A DNA stretch of 56,350 bases from Peptococcaceae bacterium BRH_c8a (GCA_000961575.1 LADP01000023.1:1-56350), one strand, 5' to 3'. Shown: positions 24,841 through 33,581, counted from the stretch's first letter. The notes: generated from the sequence alone by a model not told the origin. Made by a program: numbers and translations.

Positions 24841-26316
24841 TCATTTTTCTTCCTTTTTAGCCTGCTCCCAGAAAAAGTCCATCTCATTCAGGGTCATGTC
24901 ATTTAATTCCTGCCCTTTTTCAGCAGCTTTATTCTCTATATACCTGAATCGGCGGTGAAACTTGCCGTTAGTTGCAGTCAGGGCGAGTTCGGGATCAATC
25001 TTTAACTGCCGGGCCACGTTTACCGCAGCAAACAGGATATCCCCCGTTTCTTGTTTTAACTGATCCAGGTTTCCACTCTCCAGCGCCTCTTTCCATTCAG
25101 TAAGTTCTTCTTCAAGCTTCCGCAGAGCCCCTTTATAATCAGGCCAGTCGAAACCGGTGCGTGCAGCCCTGGCCTGTATTTTATATGCGTGCAGTAAGGC
25201 CGGCAATCCACGGGGCACACCGTCTAATATCGACCCGTTTTGCCCGGCATCATCGCCTCTTTCGGTTTGTTTGATTTTTTCCCAGGTAGCCCGAACCTCA
25301 TCGCTGCTTTCTAATTGTAGGTCACCAAAAACGTGGGGGTGGCGGCGTACCATTTTGCGACTTACCCCGTCAACCACATCGTTAATGTCAAAATACCCGC
25401 GCTCCCTTGCTATCTGGGCATGGAACACGATTTGTAGTAATAAGTCTCCCAATTCTTCACATAATTTATACATATCTTCCTGTTGTATGGTTTCCAGTAC
25501 CTCGTATGTCTCTTCCACCAGGTAGCGGGTAAGAGTGTGGTGGTTCTGTTCCCGATCCCAGGGACACCCGTTCTCGCTCCGCAGCCTGACCAGGATATTA
25601 ACCAGTTCGTCCATGGGAAATCGGCATTCTTTTCGAGCTCCGGCCACCGGGGGCAGGTACAGGCTGGTGAGGTGGTCAATCCAATTAACTCGGTCTATGT
25701 TGTACAGGGGCATAGTCTCGAATCTTTCCTCGCCTGGCACGCCGGCACCCCTTACCAGGGTCACCTGATGCTCGGCCGGATACAATTCGAGCAATGCAAG
25801 CTTTATGTCCCCGGCCACCAACCGGCTGTATACCTGAACCACCACTGCCCCCACCGCTGGGTTGGTTGGTTGGGTATCCAGACGCAATCCATCAACTACT
25901 TGCATCCCTTTGACCGGGTCAATGCGCAGCACGGCATAGACTGCATCCAAAAAGCTCATCGCCGGTACAATTTTTATGTTTATGCCCAGCCTGTCGGCTT
26001 CCCGTAGAATTATTTCCACGGCTGTTTCTGCCACCAGCGGGTGGCCCGGTACTGCATATACCACCGGCCCGGTAGCTGCAGCCTCAAGCACCTTGCCCGC
26101 CATAGCCTCGTAGATTTGGTTGAAGTCTGCACCGGATTCGTAATACAAATCAAAAGAGTCAAAACCTATTTGTTGATTTTTGATCCATTCCACCACCGGA
26201 TGTACGGTGGTGCGCAGGAACAGTTTGTCCGCTCCCCGAAGAATATCCAGGTTTACCGGCGGTAAGGAGTCCTTCCCACCCGGTCCCAATCCAACAATGG
26301 TTATCCCCGCCGTCAA
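24841..26316 (-). CDS. mazG: YabN: tetrapyrrole-methylase domain fused to MazG pyrophosphohydrolase
   Basis: This 491-aa protein has an N-terminal SAM-dependent tetrapyrrole methylase-like domain (residues 1-225; ITIVGLGPGG, VYAVPGHPLVAETAVEII). Two MazG modules follow (VRLRSENGCPWDREQNHHTL; EETYEVLETIQ; EELGDLLLQIVFHAQIA; second: LEEELTEWKEAL...ETGDILFAAVN). MazG hydrolyses NTPs to NMPs and PPi, removing aberrant nucleotides. The fusion is typical of B. subtilis YabN. The start is TTG 26316 with AGGAGGGG upstream. It is in the conserved position between spoVT and rqcP. Confidence 0.95.
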   Translation of the reverse strand: MTAGITIVGLGPGGKDSLPPVNLDILRGADKLFLRTTVHPVVEWIKNQQIGFDSFDLYYESGADFNQIYEAMAGKVLEAAATGPVVYAVPGHPLVAETAVEIILREADRLGINIKIVPAMSFLDAVYAVLRIDPVKGMQVVDGLRLDTQPTNPAVGAVVVQVYSRLVAGDIKLALLELYPAEHQVTLVRGAGVPGEERFETMPLYNIDRVNWIDHLTSLYLPPVAGARKECRFPMDELVNILVRLRSENGCPWDREQNHHTLTRYLVEETYEVLETIQQEDMYKLCEELGDLLLQIVFHAQIARERGYFDINDVVDGVSRKMVRRHPHVFGDLQLESSDEVRATWEKIKQTERGDDAGQNGSILDGVPRGLPALLHAYKIQARAARTGFDWPDYKGALRKLEEELTEWKEALESGNLDQLKQETGDILFAAVNVARQLKIDPELALTATNGKFHRRFRYIENKAAEKGQELNDMTLNEMDFFWEQAKKEEK

Positions 26317-26562
26317 AAAAACCCCTCCTGTGCAATTTGCAGTGACCTAACGAATTATTTATGTTATAACTACGATTATTTGATTCCATCCTATATCCTG
26401 TACCCCACCGTAGGGGCACCCCTTGCGGGTGCCCGGGTTAACCCATACACCCGGCATCTAACCCGGCACCCGAAAAGGGGTGCCCCTACCATGTTAGGGT
26501 AATTATACAACAATAGGGCATTTCCTTCAGTTATTTTTACCCGTGTCCTGGTATCTTAACAT
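26317..26562. other. Promoter region of mazG containing a palindromic repeat
   Basis: The region between the mazG start and the structured segment at 26563 contains only the GTAGGGGCACCCC repeat and AT-rich flanks. No coding potential is seen. Confidence 0.4.
26410..26489. repeat. GTAGGGGCACCCC inverted repeat (copy A)
   Basis: GTAGGGGCACCCCTTGCGGG (26410-26429) continues with TGCCCGGGT and is complementary to 26461-26489 apart from small gaps. A second copy is at 45136-45204. No U-tract follows. Confidence 0.8.
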
Positions 26563-26632
26563 AAAAAAAGCGCCCTGTAACCTGTTCCTCTTAGAAGGTA
26601 TACCCGCTGGCGGGCCCAGGTAGTCAGTGCGC
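26563..26632 (-). other. Candidate structured RNA or complex terminator between spoVT and mazG
   Basis: On the minus strand GCGCACTGACTACCTG pairs with CAGGTTACAGGGCGC around an inner CCCGCCAGCGGG hairpin, and the structure ends in seven U residues. It is 90 nt after the spoVT terminator, so it may be a small RNA or an attenuator of mazG. No known riboswitch motif was recognised. Confidence 0.3.
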
Positions 26633-26694
26633 CTGCTAAAGTTTTTTAATTCTTGTCTCTAAAAGTCTTGGTTAACGGTTTGGTATAAGCGGAC

Positions 26695-26723
26695 AAAAAA
26701 AGCGGCCCATGATTATAGGCCGC
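26695..26723 (-). terminator. Rho-independent terminator after spoVT
   Basis: On the minus strand GCGGCC-TATAATCATG-GGCCGC is followed by seven U residues, overlapping the final codons/stop region of spoVT. Confidence 0.8.
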
Positions 26724-27284
26724 CTATTGTTCCATTTGTTTTGCCAGAAAGCCCGCCGCTGTTTCGGCCAGCTTCAATTCAAGTTCGCCCATGCGCACGT
26801 CCGGTTCCCTGGAAGCAAGAACTACTGCCCCGATGGGATCACCTTCTGATATGATAGGCGCAATCACTTCGGACGAATACCGACACTCATCTTCATCGGC
26901 GGTCAGGCACTCTTTGCACAGCGGGTCAATACCCGGGTTGCTTATAACAACTGCCTTTCTTTCTTCCATAACCTTTTCTATTGCAGCTCCAACAGGTTTA
27001 TTTAAAAATTCTTTTTTGGATGCTCCGGAAACAGCAATGATGGTGTCCCGGTCGGTGATACAGGCGATATGGCCCAGGGCTTCGTGCAAGGAATCAGCAT
27101 ATTCCTTGGCAAAGTCGCCTAATTCGCCGATGGGGGAATACTTCTTTAAGATGACCTCACCTTCGCGATCAACGAAAATCTCCAGGGGATCGCCTTCGCG
27201 AATCCTGAGCGTTCTTCTTATCTCTTTGGGAATAACCACTCTGCCGAGATCATCTATACGACGCACTATACCAGTAGCTTTCAT
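26724..27284 (-). CDS. spoVT: Stage V sporulation protein T (AbrB-like regulator)
   Basis: SpoVT regulates sigma-G-dependent genes in the forespore. The 186-aa protein has the AbrB swapped-hairpin DNA-binding domain (MKATGIVRRIDDLGRVVIPK, EIRRTLRIREGDPLEIFVDREG) and a C-terminal GAF domain (ADSLHEALGHIACITDRDT, PIISEGDPIGAVVLASRE). Length is as in B. subtilis (178 aa). ATG 27284 has AGGGG six bases upstream. A sigma-G-like promoter lies at 27339-27369. Confidence 0.96.
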   Translation of the reverse strand: MKATGIVRRIDDLGRVVIPKEIRRTLRIREGDPLEIFVDREGEVILKKYSPIGELGDFAKEYADSLHEALGHIACITDRDTIIAVSGASKKEFLNKPVGAAIEKVMEERKAVVISNPGIDPLCKECLTADEDECRYSSEVIAPIISEGDPIGAVVLASREPDVRMGELELKLAETAAGFLAKQMEQ

Positions 27285-27338
27285 GGGCCGCCCCTTTCCC
27301 TCCTTTGCAAGAAGATAATCGCGGTTAAACTTTCATTT

Positions 27339-27369
27339 TATTATATAACCGAAGGAAGGGAATTATTCA
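27339..27369 (-). promoter_or_regulatory. Sigma-G-like promoter of spoVT
   Basis: On the minus strand TGAATA (27369-27364), 18 bases, TATAATA (27345-27339), compared with the sigma-G consensus TGMATA-N17/18-CATAMTA (one mismatch in the -10). The predicted transcript starts about 48 nt before spoVT ATG. spoVT is sigma-G-dependent in B. subtilis. A sigma-A reading of TATAAT has a poor -35. Confidence 0.5.
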
Positions 27370-27451
27370 TTTTTTTCCAATCATAAGGCAAATAAATTCA
27401 GGTAGACACTAAATATTTCAACCTGGTTCAAAACCGTCCCCGACAGAAATC

Positions 27452-28474
27452 TTAGTTGGCAGGCTCTTTTTCTTCGCTGTTTTCCTCGGCTTGTTCTGCC
27501 AGTTTGTTCACTATATCAGCCTTTTCCCGGAGTTCTTCCATGTAAGAGGTCATTTTATCCATGATTGTTTTCTCCATCAGGCTGGCGGATATACTGTCTT
27601 TAACCTCGTCAAGGCTCATTTGGGTGGCCGGAATTAGATCGTCCAACCGAACAATGTGATAACCGAACTCGGTTCTTACGGGTTCTGTGGTGAGGTCGCC
27701 TTTACTTAAAGCAAAAGCAGCGTCTTCAAACTCGGTGGCAAAACCACTGCCCCGGCTAAAAGGCGGGTACTGGCCGCCGTTATCCTTGCTACCCGGGTCG
27801 TCGCTGTACTCTTTGGCCAGTTCCCCAAAGTCAGCTCCCGAATTCAGCTTGTCCACAACCTGAAGAGCCAGCACTTTGGCGTCGGCCTCGGAGCGGTTTT
27901 TACCATTTGAATAATCGGCGGCGCCAATTAATATATGGCTGACCTGCCGCTGTTCCGGTTGGCTGAACTGCTCCTTATTGCTTTCATAATAGTCCTTAAT
28001 TTCTTCTTCAGTTGGTTCAGGAGCTTCAGCGGTTATTTTTTCCTGCACTTTAGCCCACGCTTGTTGCTGGTTAATCATGTCCTTCAGCTTGGGCTCGTTT
28101 ACCCCGTTGGCAGCCAAAAACTTTTTGTATTCGCCCTCGGAACCCAATTGTTCCTTAATGCCCGCTAGTTCTTCCTCAATTTCTTTGTCGGTAGGCATAA
28201 GTTTCAGGCGTTCTGCCTCTTGCATCACCAGTTCTTGGTCAATCATCTGCTCCAGCACATTCTGCTGCAGCATGTCCTCGAACTCTTTACCCTGGTCACC
28301 TTCAAAACTGAATCCCTGCTGTTCCAGGTTCTTTTTAACGGTAGCCACTTCTTCATCCAGTTGCTGGGTGGTAATATTCTTACCGTTCACCGAGGCCAGC
28401 ATACCGGAACTGCAGCCCCAAAGTAAAACGGAGCTTAACAAAAGTGCCAATGTTAATATAATTTTTTTACGCAA
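27452..28474 (-). CDS. prsA: PrsA-type peptidyl-prolyl cis-trans isomerase lipoprotein
   Basis: PrsA is an extracytoplasmic foldase for secreted proteins. The 340-aa precursor has a lipoprotein signal (KKIILTLALLLSSVLLWGC, Cys21), a SurA-like helical N-region (VNGKNITTQQLDEEVATVKK) and a parvulin rotamase domain (QRQVSHILIGAADYSN; FGELAKEYSDDPGSKDNGGQ; ALSKGDLTTEPVRTEFGYHIVRL). It ends with a charged, helical tail. TTG 28474 is the start, with GGAGGAG just upstream; the frame before it has no RBS. In B. subtilis prsA is elsewhere, so it is an insertion between mfd and spoVT. Confidence 0.92.
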   Translation of the reverse strand: MRKKIILTLALLLSSVLLWGCSSGMLASVNGKNITTQQLDEEVATVKKNLEQQGFSFEGDQGKEFEDMLQQNVLEQMIDQELVMQEAERLKLMPTDKEIEEELAGIKEQLGSEGEYKKFLAANGVNEPKLKDMINQQQAWAKVQEKITAEAPEPTEEEIKDYYESNKEQFSQPEQRQVSHILIGAADYSNGKNRSEADAKVLALQVVDKLNSGADFGELAKEYSDDPGSKDNGGQYPPFSRGSGFATEFEDAAFALSKGDLTTEPVRTEFGYHIVRLDDLIPATQMSLDEVKDSISASLMEKTIMDKMTSYMEELREKADIVNKLAEQAEENSEEKEPAN

Positions 28475-28882
28475 AATATCTCCTCCTCCCCAATAATAAT
28501 GCCACCCATTAGGCGGCACCAATTCATTCAATTATATAGCAAACGGTATTCGGCGGCAACCGGTTTAATTAGGTTGTTTCCTTGTAAGTCTAGGTGAGGG
28601 GTTTGGTATTATCTACAGGATGCTACTCGCTTTTATAATTGAGCGAGCTCATTCGCCGAAGGGCGCCGGAGAACTCGCGCCCTTCGGGCACTCAGACATG
28701 CACCGGCGCTTTTCCGCAAGTTCTCTCGCTCTTAAAAGGCACATCATCATAATCAAGACTTTCACCGCAACGGCTAAAAAAAGTTGGCTAATAAGCAGGC
28801 TATTTCATAGCCGTTGCCGTACTCCTACGCATCCTTCCGATAATACCAAACCCCTCCGATAGCTTGTTTTTTATTTAAAGGG
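28475..28882. other. Intergenic region mfd-prsA with a MITE-like element
   Basis: The 408-bp gap is mostly the 261-bp inverted-repeat element at 28596-28856. Its rest is the prsA leader. Short frames within it lack family resemblance. Confidence 0.6.
28596..28856. mobile_element. MITE-like element, family GGGGTTTGGT (copy 3, 261 bp)
   Basis: GAGGGGTTTGGTATTATC (28596-28613) and its exact reverse complement (28839-28856) bound 225 bp. The inner flanks share AGGATGC in inverted orientation. The interior has several small palindromes (CGCCGAAGGGCGCCGG) and no open frame. The 67- and 84-bp copies elsewhere carry only the ends. Non-autonomous mobility is an inference; no target duplication was clear. 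Confidence 0.65.
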
Positions 28883-31800
28883 TCACTCCGCCAGGCTTTG
28901 CAGAAAACGTTCCAGTTCCCTTAGTTGCTCATCCGGGTTGCGCCCGGCTTCCCGAAACCTGAACCGGATTTCAAAGTCGTTGTCCGAGTAGCTGAATTTA
29001 ACGCGGTGGCGGTAACGTTCACCAACCGCCACCAGCCTTTCCCCGGTAAGATTGTGACTACCGGCAAATAACAACCTGTAAAAACCGCTTTGTCTGTTGA
29101 CGGACTTGATTTTTAGGCGTCCGGCCACAACCCTAATCCGGGCCACCCGCAGCAGGTTAAGCACCGGGGAAGGCAGGTCACCGAAACGATCCACCAATTC
29201 TTCTTCCAACTCGGGTATGTCATCTTCTACCCGTAGGGAGGCAATACGCCGGTAAAGCTCAACTTTTTGGTTGGAATCAGGAATGTAATCAACGGGAATG
29301 TATGCTTCCACCGGTAATTCCACCACGGTGTCTACCAGTTGTTCGACATTCTGGCCCCGGGCCTCCTGCACTGCTTCCTCGAGCAGTCGGCAGTATAAAT
29401 CAAAACCGACGGCGGCAATATGGCCGTGTTGCTCGGCACCCAGCAGATTGCCGGCACCTCTAATTTCCAGATCCCGCATGGCAATTTTATAACCTGAGCC
29501 AAATTCGGTGAACTCTCGTATCGCAGCCATTCTTTTTTCCGCTACCTCGTTAAGAACTCTATCCTTACGGAAAGTAAGGTAAGCGTAAGCCAGGCGGTTT
29601 GCCCGACCCACCCGGCCACGCAACTGGTAAAGCTGGGCCAGTCCGAAGTTGTTAGCTTCCTTAACAATTAGTGTATTAACGTTGGGAATATCCAACCCGC
29701 TTTCAATGATGGTGGTGCAAACCAGTATATCGTAAGCGCCATCAATAAAGTCCAGCATAATTTGCTCCAGTTCGTCCTCCCGCATTTGCCCGTGGGCTGT
29801 TATTATGCGGGCTTCCGGTACCAGAGATTTAATCCAGTGGGCTACGCGATCCAGGTCGACCACCCGGTTGTGTACGAAGTACACCTGCCCGTCCCGGTTC
29901 ATTTCCCGACGAATGGCCTCCCTGATTAAAACCGGATCCTCTTCCAGCACGTAAGTCTGCACCGGGAAACGGTTCTCCGGCGGGGTTTCCAGCAAACTGG
30001 TGTCCCGCACACCCACCAAGGACATGTGCAGGGTGCGTGGAATAGGCGTGGCGGTTAAAGTCAATACATCTACTGTATTACGCATTTGTTTTAATTTTTC
30101 CTTATGTGATACACCAAAACGCTGTTCTTCGTCAACTACCACCAGGCCCAGGTCTTTAAAGGCGATATCATCCTGCACCAACCGGTGGGTGCCGATAACA
30201 ATGTCGACCCGTCCCTCTTTTAAATTGAGCACTATTTGGCGCTGTTCGCGGTGGGTGCGGAACCGACTGAGCATCTCCACCTGCACCGGGTAACGGGAAA
30301 AACGTTCCCTAAAGGTATTATAATGCTGCTGAGCCAGAATGGTAGTGGGCACCAGTACGGCCACCTGCTTGCCTTCCATCACCGTTTTGAAGGCCGCCCT
30401 AAGTGCCACCTCGGTTTTTCCATAGCCAACGTCTCCGCACAGCAGGCGGTCCATTGTACGCCTGCTCTCCATATCCCGCTTAACATCACTGATGGCTTTA
30501 GTCTGATCCATTGTTTCCTCGTAGGGGAAATTGTCTTCGAATTCCCGCTGCCATACTGTGTCCGGGCCAAAAGCGTATCCCTGGACGGTTTCCCGGGCAG
30601 CGTACAGCTTCAATAAATCCTGGGCTATGTCCCTTACCGCTTCCCTTACCCGGCTCTTAACCCTGGCCCACTCGGCACCGCCCAGTTTAGATAATTTTGG
30701 TGCATCAGCCTCGGCACCCAGGTACTTTTGCAGCATGCCCACTTGGTCGGTGGGCACGTATAATTTATCCTCACCCGCATATTTGATCAGCAAATATTCC
30801 TTGCGGATATCGCCGATATCCAGCGGCACAATACCCTGGTAACGGCCGATACCGTGGTTAACGTGGACAACATGATCCCCGGTTTTTAAATCTGTAAAAG
30901 GCTCAAGACGGCTGCCGCTCTCCCGCTGCTGTTCTCGTCGCTTGCGTTTACGCTGGCCGAAGATTTCACCCTCGGTAATCACCACCAACCGGGCGTTCAC
31001 CAGCTCAAAGCCACCGGATAGTTGCCCGTGGGCGATGACTACGTTCCCGGCCTGCACTTCTTGATCCAGAGACGAAATGTAATATACATCCACCTTTTCG
31101 TCCCGCAGTGTGTCTAGCAGGTGACTGCCCCGGTCGCTGCCGGTTACCAAAAGCACCACTGCATTTCCATTACGCCGCCAGTTTTTAATTTCCCCGGCCA
31201 GCATATCAGTGCGCCCCATAAAACTATGCATGGACTTGGCCGAAAAATTAATTATGTTTTGCGGCCGGATAAAGGTTGCCTGGCGGGGCATGAAGGAAAA
31301 GTACACCGCCCGCTTAGAGGTTACCCCGTTAATAAATTCATCCCATTCCAGGTAGCCTTTGACCTGTCCGGGCAGCACCTTACCCCTAATAAGGAGGTCG
31401 GAATAAGTTTCGGCCCGCTCCCTTTGAATACTATGGACAATTTCACGTATCTTACCGGGTTCGTAAAGAAAAACCGGCGCCGCCAAGGGCAGGTAATCAA
31501 ACAGACTGACAGTTCGAGGGTAAAAGTAAGGCAGGAACAGCTCCAGTCCCTGGAAATAGAACCCATCGTTCAGCATGTCAGTCAGCCGGCCGAAATGTTC
31601 TTCAAAAAAACGCAGTGCAGCCGGGTCACCGGCTCTGGAAAGTTTACGTTGCTGGATCCGGTATTCCGCCCTGACTGCTCCCCGCCCCAATGGCCACATT
31701 TCCTCGGAGACCACAAATTCTCGGGCCGGAAATATGACTAATTGGTTTAGTTTATCACCTGAACGCTGAGAGCCCACTTCAAAATTACGGATTGAGTCTA

Positions 31801-32413
31801 CTTCATCGTCAAAAAATTCCATCCGTACAGGCATGTTCCTGGTTGGCGGGAACACGTCAACAATACCGCCCCTGGTGCTAAAGTGCCCGGGGCTTTCCAC
31901 CAGATCCACCCGTTCAAATCCCATGGCTACCAAACGCCTGGCCAACTCGCCAGGGTCAAGCCGATCCCCCACACTCAGTTTCAACTGCTTGGCGGCAAAA
32001 ACGTCAGGCGGGCTGAGCCTGCGCATCAGCGCTTCCACAGGCGCCACCACAATAATTGTTTCCTCTGTTGAAGTGGCGTTGCAGAGACTTTCCAGCACCC
32101 GTAAGCGGCCGGATAGGACTTCTTTACCGTGGGCCAGCACGTGGTACGGCAGAAGTTCGTAGACGGGGAACTGCTCAACCTGTACCCCTGGCAGCAGCGA
32201 CGAAAGGTCATCACAGACCTGACCGGCCTCTGCCTCGCCTGCTGTGATTACCAGCGCTGCCGGACAACGATTTTCCGCCAGTGCGGCAACCAACAAGTTA
32301 CGCTGAGACCCAGTTAACCCAAAAACCTGTTGCTGGCGACAGCCGGCATCAAAGGCCTTTACCAGGCTGGAATATTCAGCTGTATTGATTATGTTTGTCA
32401 ATAAACCCTTCAT
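28883..32413 (-). CDS. mfd: Transcription-repair coupling factor Mfd
   Basis: Mfd removes RNA polymerase stalled at lesions and recruits UvrA. The 1176-aa protein shows a UvrB-like N-terminus (residues ~1-350), an RNA-polymerase-interaction domain with FTDLKTGDHVVHVNHGIGRYQG, the ATPase with Walker A CGDVGYGKTEVALRAAF and DEEQRFG box, motif TATPIPRTL, translocation motif (TTIIESGLDIPNVNT, QLRGRVGR) and the TRCF C-terminus. Length matches B. subtilis Mfd. It lies directly after fin, as in B. subtilis. A long, well-conserved gene with no sign of damage. Confidence 0.97.
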   Translation of the reverse strand: MKGLLTNIINTAEYSSLVKAFDAGCRQQQVFGLTGSQRNLLVAALAENRCPAALVITAGEAEAGQVCDDLSSLLPGVQVEQFPVYELLPYHVLAHGKEVLSGRLRVLESLCNATSTEETIIVVAPVEALMRRLSPPDVFAAKQLKLSVGDRLDPGELARRLVAMGFERVDLVESPGHFSTRGGIVDVFPPTRNMPVRMEFFDDEVDSIRNFEVGSQRSGDKLNQLVIFPAREFVVSEEMWPLGRGAVRAEYRIQQRKLSRAGDPAALRFFEEHFGRLTDMLNDGFYFQGLELFLPYFYPRTVSLFDYLPLAAPVFLYEPGKIREIVHSIQRERAETYSDLLIRGKVLPGQVKGYLEWDEFINGVTSKRAVYFSFMPRQATFIRPQNIINFSAKSMHSFMGRTDMLAGEIKNWRRNGNAVVLLVTGSDRGSHLLDTLRDEKVDVYYISSLDQEVQAGNVVIAHGQLSGGFELVNARLVVITEGEIFGQRKRKRREQQRESGSRLEPFTDLKTGDHVVHVNHGIGRYQGIVPLDIGDIRKEYLLIKYAGEDKLYVPTDQVGMLQKYLGAEADAPKLSKLGGAEWARVKSRVREAVRDIAQDLLKLYAARETVQGYAFGPDTVWQREFEDNFPYEETMDQTKAISDVKRDMESRRTMDRLLCGDVGYGKTEVALRAAFKTVMEGKQVAVLVPTTILAQQHYNTFRERFSRYPVQVEMLSRFRTHREQRQIVLNLKEGRVDIVIGTHRLVQDDIAFKDLGLVVVDEEQRFGVSHKEKLKQMRNTVDVLTLTATPIPRTLHMSLVGVRDTSLLETPPENRFPVQTYVLEEDPVLIREAIRREMNRDGQVYFVHNRVVDLDRVAHWIKSLVPEARIITAHGQMREDELEQIMLDFIDGAYDILVCTTIIESGLDIPNVNTLIVKEANNFGLAQLYQLRGRVGRANRLAYAYLTFRKDRVLNEVAEKRMAAIREFTEFGSGYKIAMRDLEIRGAGNLLGAEQHGHIAAVGFDLYCRLLEEAVQEARGQNVEQLVDTVVELPVEAYIPVDYIPDSNQKVELYRRIASLRVEDDIPELEEELVDRFGDLPSPVLNLLRVARIRVVAGRLKIKSVNRQSGFYRLLFAGSHNLTGERLVAVGERYRHRVKFSYSDNDFEIRFRFREAGRNPDEQLRELERFLQSLAE

Positions 32414-32453
32414 TTATCTTGCCGCCCCCAGCATAAAAAGACGTTACTATTTT

Positions 32454-32530
32454 AGTATTCAGCATTCAGGATCACAATTCTGAATGCTTCATTACGATAG
32501 ACCGTTCTCTAATCCTGACTTCTGACTTAA
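32454..32530. repeat. TCAGAATTC/TCCTGACT repeat (copy 1)
   Basis: The segment has AGTATTCAGCATTCAGGATC...ATTCTGAATGCTTC at one end, then GTTCTCTAATCCTGACTTCTGACTT. The related copies are at 38053-38140 and 40040-40198. Confidence 0.6.
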
Positions 32531-32551
32531 GTAGTTATAAAAAGACATCAC

Positions 32552-32586
32552 AAAAAGAGCCTTAGCTTGTAACAGGCTAAAGCTCT
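32552..32586 (-). terminator. Rho-independent terminator after fin
   Basis: On the minus strand AGAGCTTTAGC...GCTAAGGCTCT is followed by five U residues, downstream of the fin stop codon. Confidence 0.8.
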
Positions 32587-32602
32587 GCTTTAGAAAGTCA
32601 GT

Positions 32603-32827
32603 CTAATGTAACCTGTATGGTAGCACGATTCCTCCAACGGAACCGTACATTTCATCCCGGCATTCATCACAGATACCGGCGGCATAAGCATTTCCATTTT
32701 CAGGCTCATTGTTCATTATATCTCCAGCTGCATTTCCCGTCAAGTCCGTGTCTTTAGTCCCGTAAGCGGTCGTTTCAGTAACTTTATATATGGTGTCGCA
32801 GCAATCACAAATATGGTAGATTTTCAA
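32603..32827 (-). CDS. fin: Anti-sigma-F factor Fin (YabK)
   Basis: Fin inhibits sigma-F and helps the switch to sigma-G in the forespore. This 74-aa protein starts, from TTG 32827, MKIYHICDCCDTIYKV and later has GICDECRDEMYG, giving two CxxC pairs spaced as in a zinc-binding Fin protein. B. subtilis Fin (76 aa) has CRHCG and CEDCQ at the same places. The gene lies exactly between pth and mfd, the locus of yabK. Upstream, within the end of pth, is a sigma-F-like promoter. Sequence identity is modest, so assignment rests on length, cysteines and position together. Confidence 0.82.
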   Translation of the reverse strand: MKIYHICDCCDTIYKVTETTAYGTKDTDLTGNAAGDIMNNEPENGNAYAAGICDECRDEMYGSVGGIVLPYRLH

Positions 32828-32874
32828 CTGCTCAAAACCACCGCCTTTCAACGACCATTTCCATCACCCGGTAA

Positions 32875-32904
32875 TATTATTGACAGCCGGCGGCGGTGTT
32901 ATAC
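32875..32904 (-). promoter_or_regulatory. Sigma-F-like promoter of fin
   Basis: On the minus strand GTATA (32904-32900), 15 bases, GTCAATAATA (32884-32875): nine of ten -10 positions and all -35 positions agree with the sigma-F consensus GYWTA-N15-GGNRANANTW. The leader to TTG 32827 is about 40 nt. fin is sigma-F-dependent in B. subtilis. Confidence 0.6.
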
Positions 32905-33474
32905 CGGGTCAACGCCATTATACTTATTCATGGCGGATTCAGGACCCTTTTCAACAATCTCCCACAGCACTTCGGGCACCATAGTCAGAGTCCGATTGAT
33001 GGCTTCCTCTTCACCGGGCGCAGGTCGGGATAACACCCAGTCCGACACATCGGGCCCAATAGAAGGTGGGCGACCGATACCCAGGCGTATCCGGGCAAAA
33101 TCACCTGTACCCAGGATGCCGATAATTGATGATAACCCACGGTGCCCCCCGGTGCCGCCCCGGGCACGGATCCTTAGCCGGCCCGGCTCAAGATCCAGAT
33201 CGTCATAAATTACCGTCAGGTCGGCTGGCGCCAGCTTGTACCACCGTAGCAGGCGGGAAACCGCCTCACCGCTAAGGTTCATGTATGTCTGTGGCTTGGC
33301 CAGTAACAATTTTCGGCCCCGGTGGTTGCCCTGGCCCACCAGGGCACGTTGAAAAGAGCGGTCAACCCGCATCTGCAGCTGCTCCGCCACTAAATCCACC
33401 GCCCTAAAACCTACGTTATGTCTGGTGGCCGCATATTGCTGGCCGGGATTGCCCAGACCCACCACCAGTTTCAT
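32899..33474 (-). CDS. pth: Peptidyl-tRNA hydrolase
   Basis: Pth recycles peptidyl-tRNA (spoVC in B. subtilis). The 191-aa protein has MKLVVGLGNPGQQYAATRHNVGF (with the catalytic His), KPQTYMNLSGEAV and IYDDLDLEPGRLRIRARGG (catalytic Asp), then GTGGHRGLSSIIGILGTGDFARIRLGIGRP in the C-terminal half. ATG 33474 is the start, with GGAGG eight bases upstream; the frame is open to 33522. It is followed by fin, as in B. subtilis. Confidence 0.96.
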   Translation of the reverse strand: MKLVVGLGNPGQQYAATRHNVGFRAVDLVAEQLQMRVDRSFQRALVGQGNHRGRKLLLAKPQTYMNLSGEAVSRLLRWYKLAPADLTVIYDDLDLEPGRLRIRARGGTGGHRGLSSIIGILGTGDFARIRLGIGRPPSIGPDVSDWVLSRPAPGEEEAINRTLTMVPEVLWEIVEKGPESAMNKYNGVDPV

Positions 33475-33556
33475 TTCCCCAACCTCCGCCTTTGGCGTCT
33501 TTCTCCAAAATAATATGCTCATTCACCTCTCCCTGTCAGCATAGAGAGTAACAGCC

Positions 33557-33581
33557 AACCCCCTCCTTTGCGGAGGGGGTT
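33557..33581 (-). repeat. GC-rich hairpin (AACCCCCTCC/GGAGGGGGTT)
   Basis: A perfect 10-bp stem lies between the 33602 gene and pth. There is no good U-tract, so it is at best a weak terminator for the 33602-33886 gene. Confidence 0.45.
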
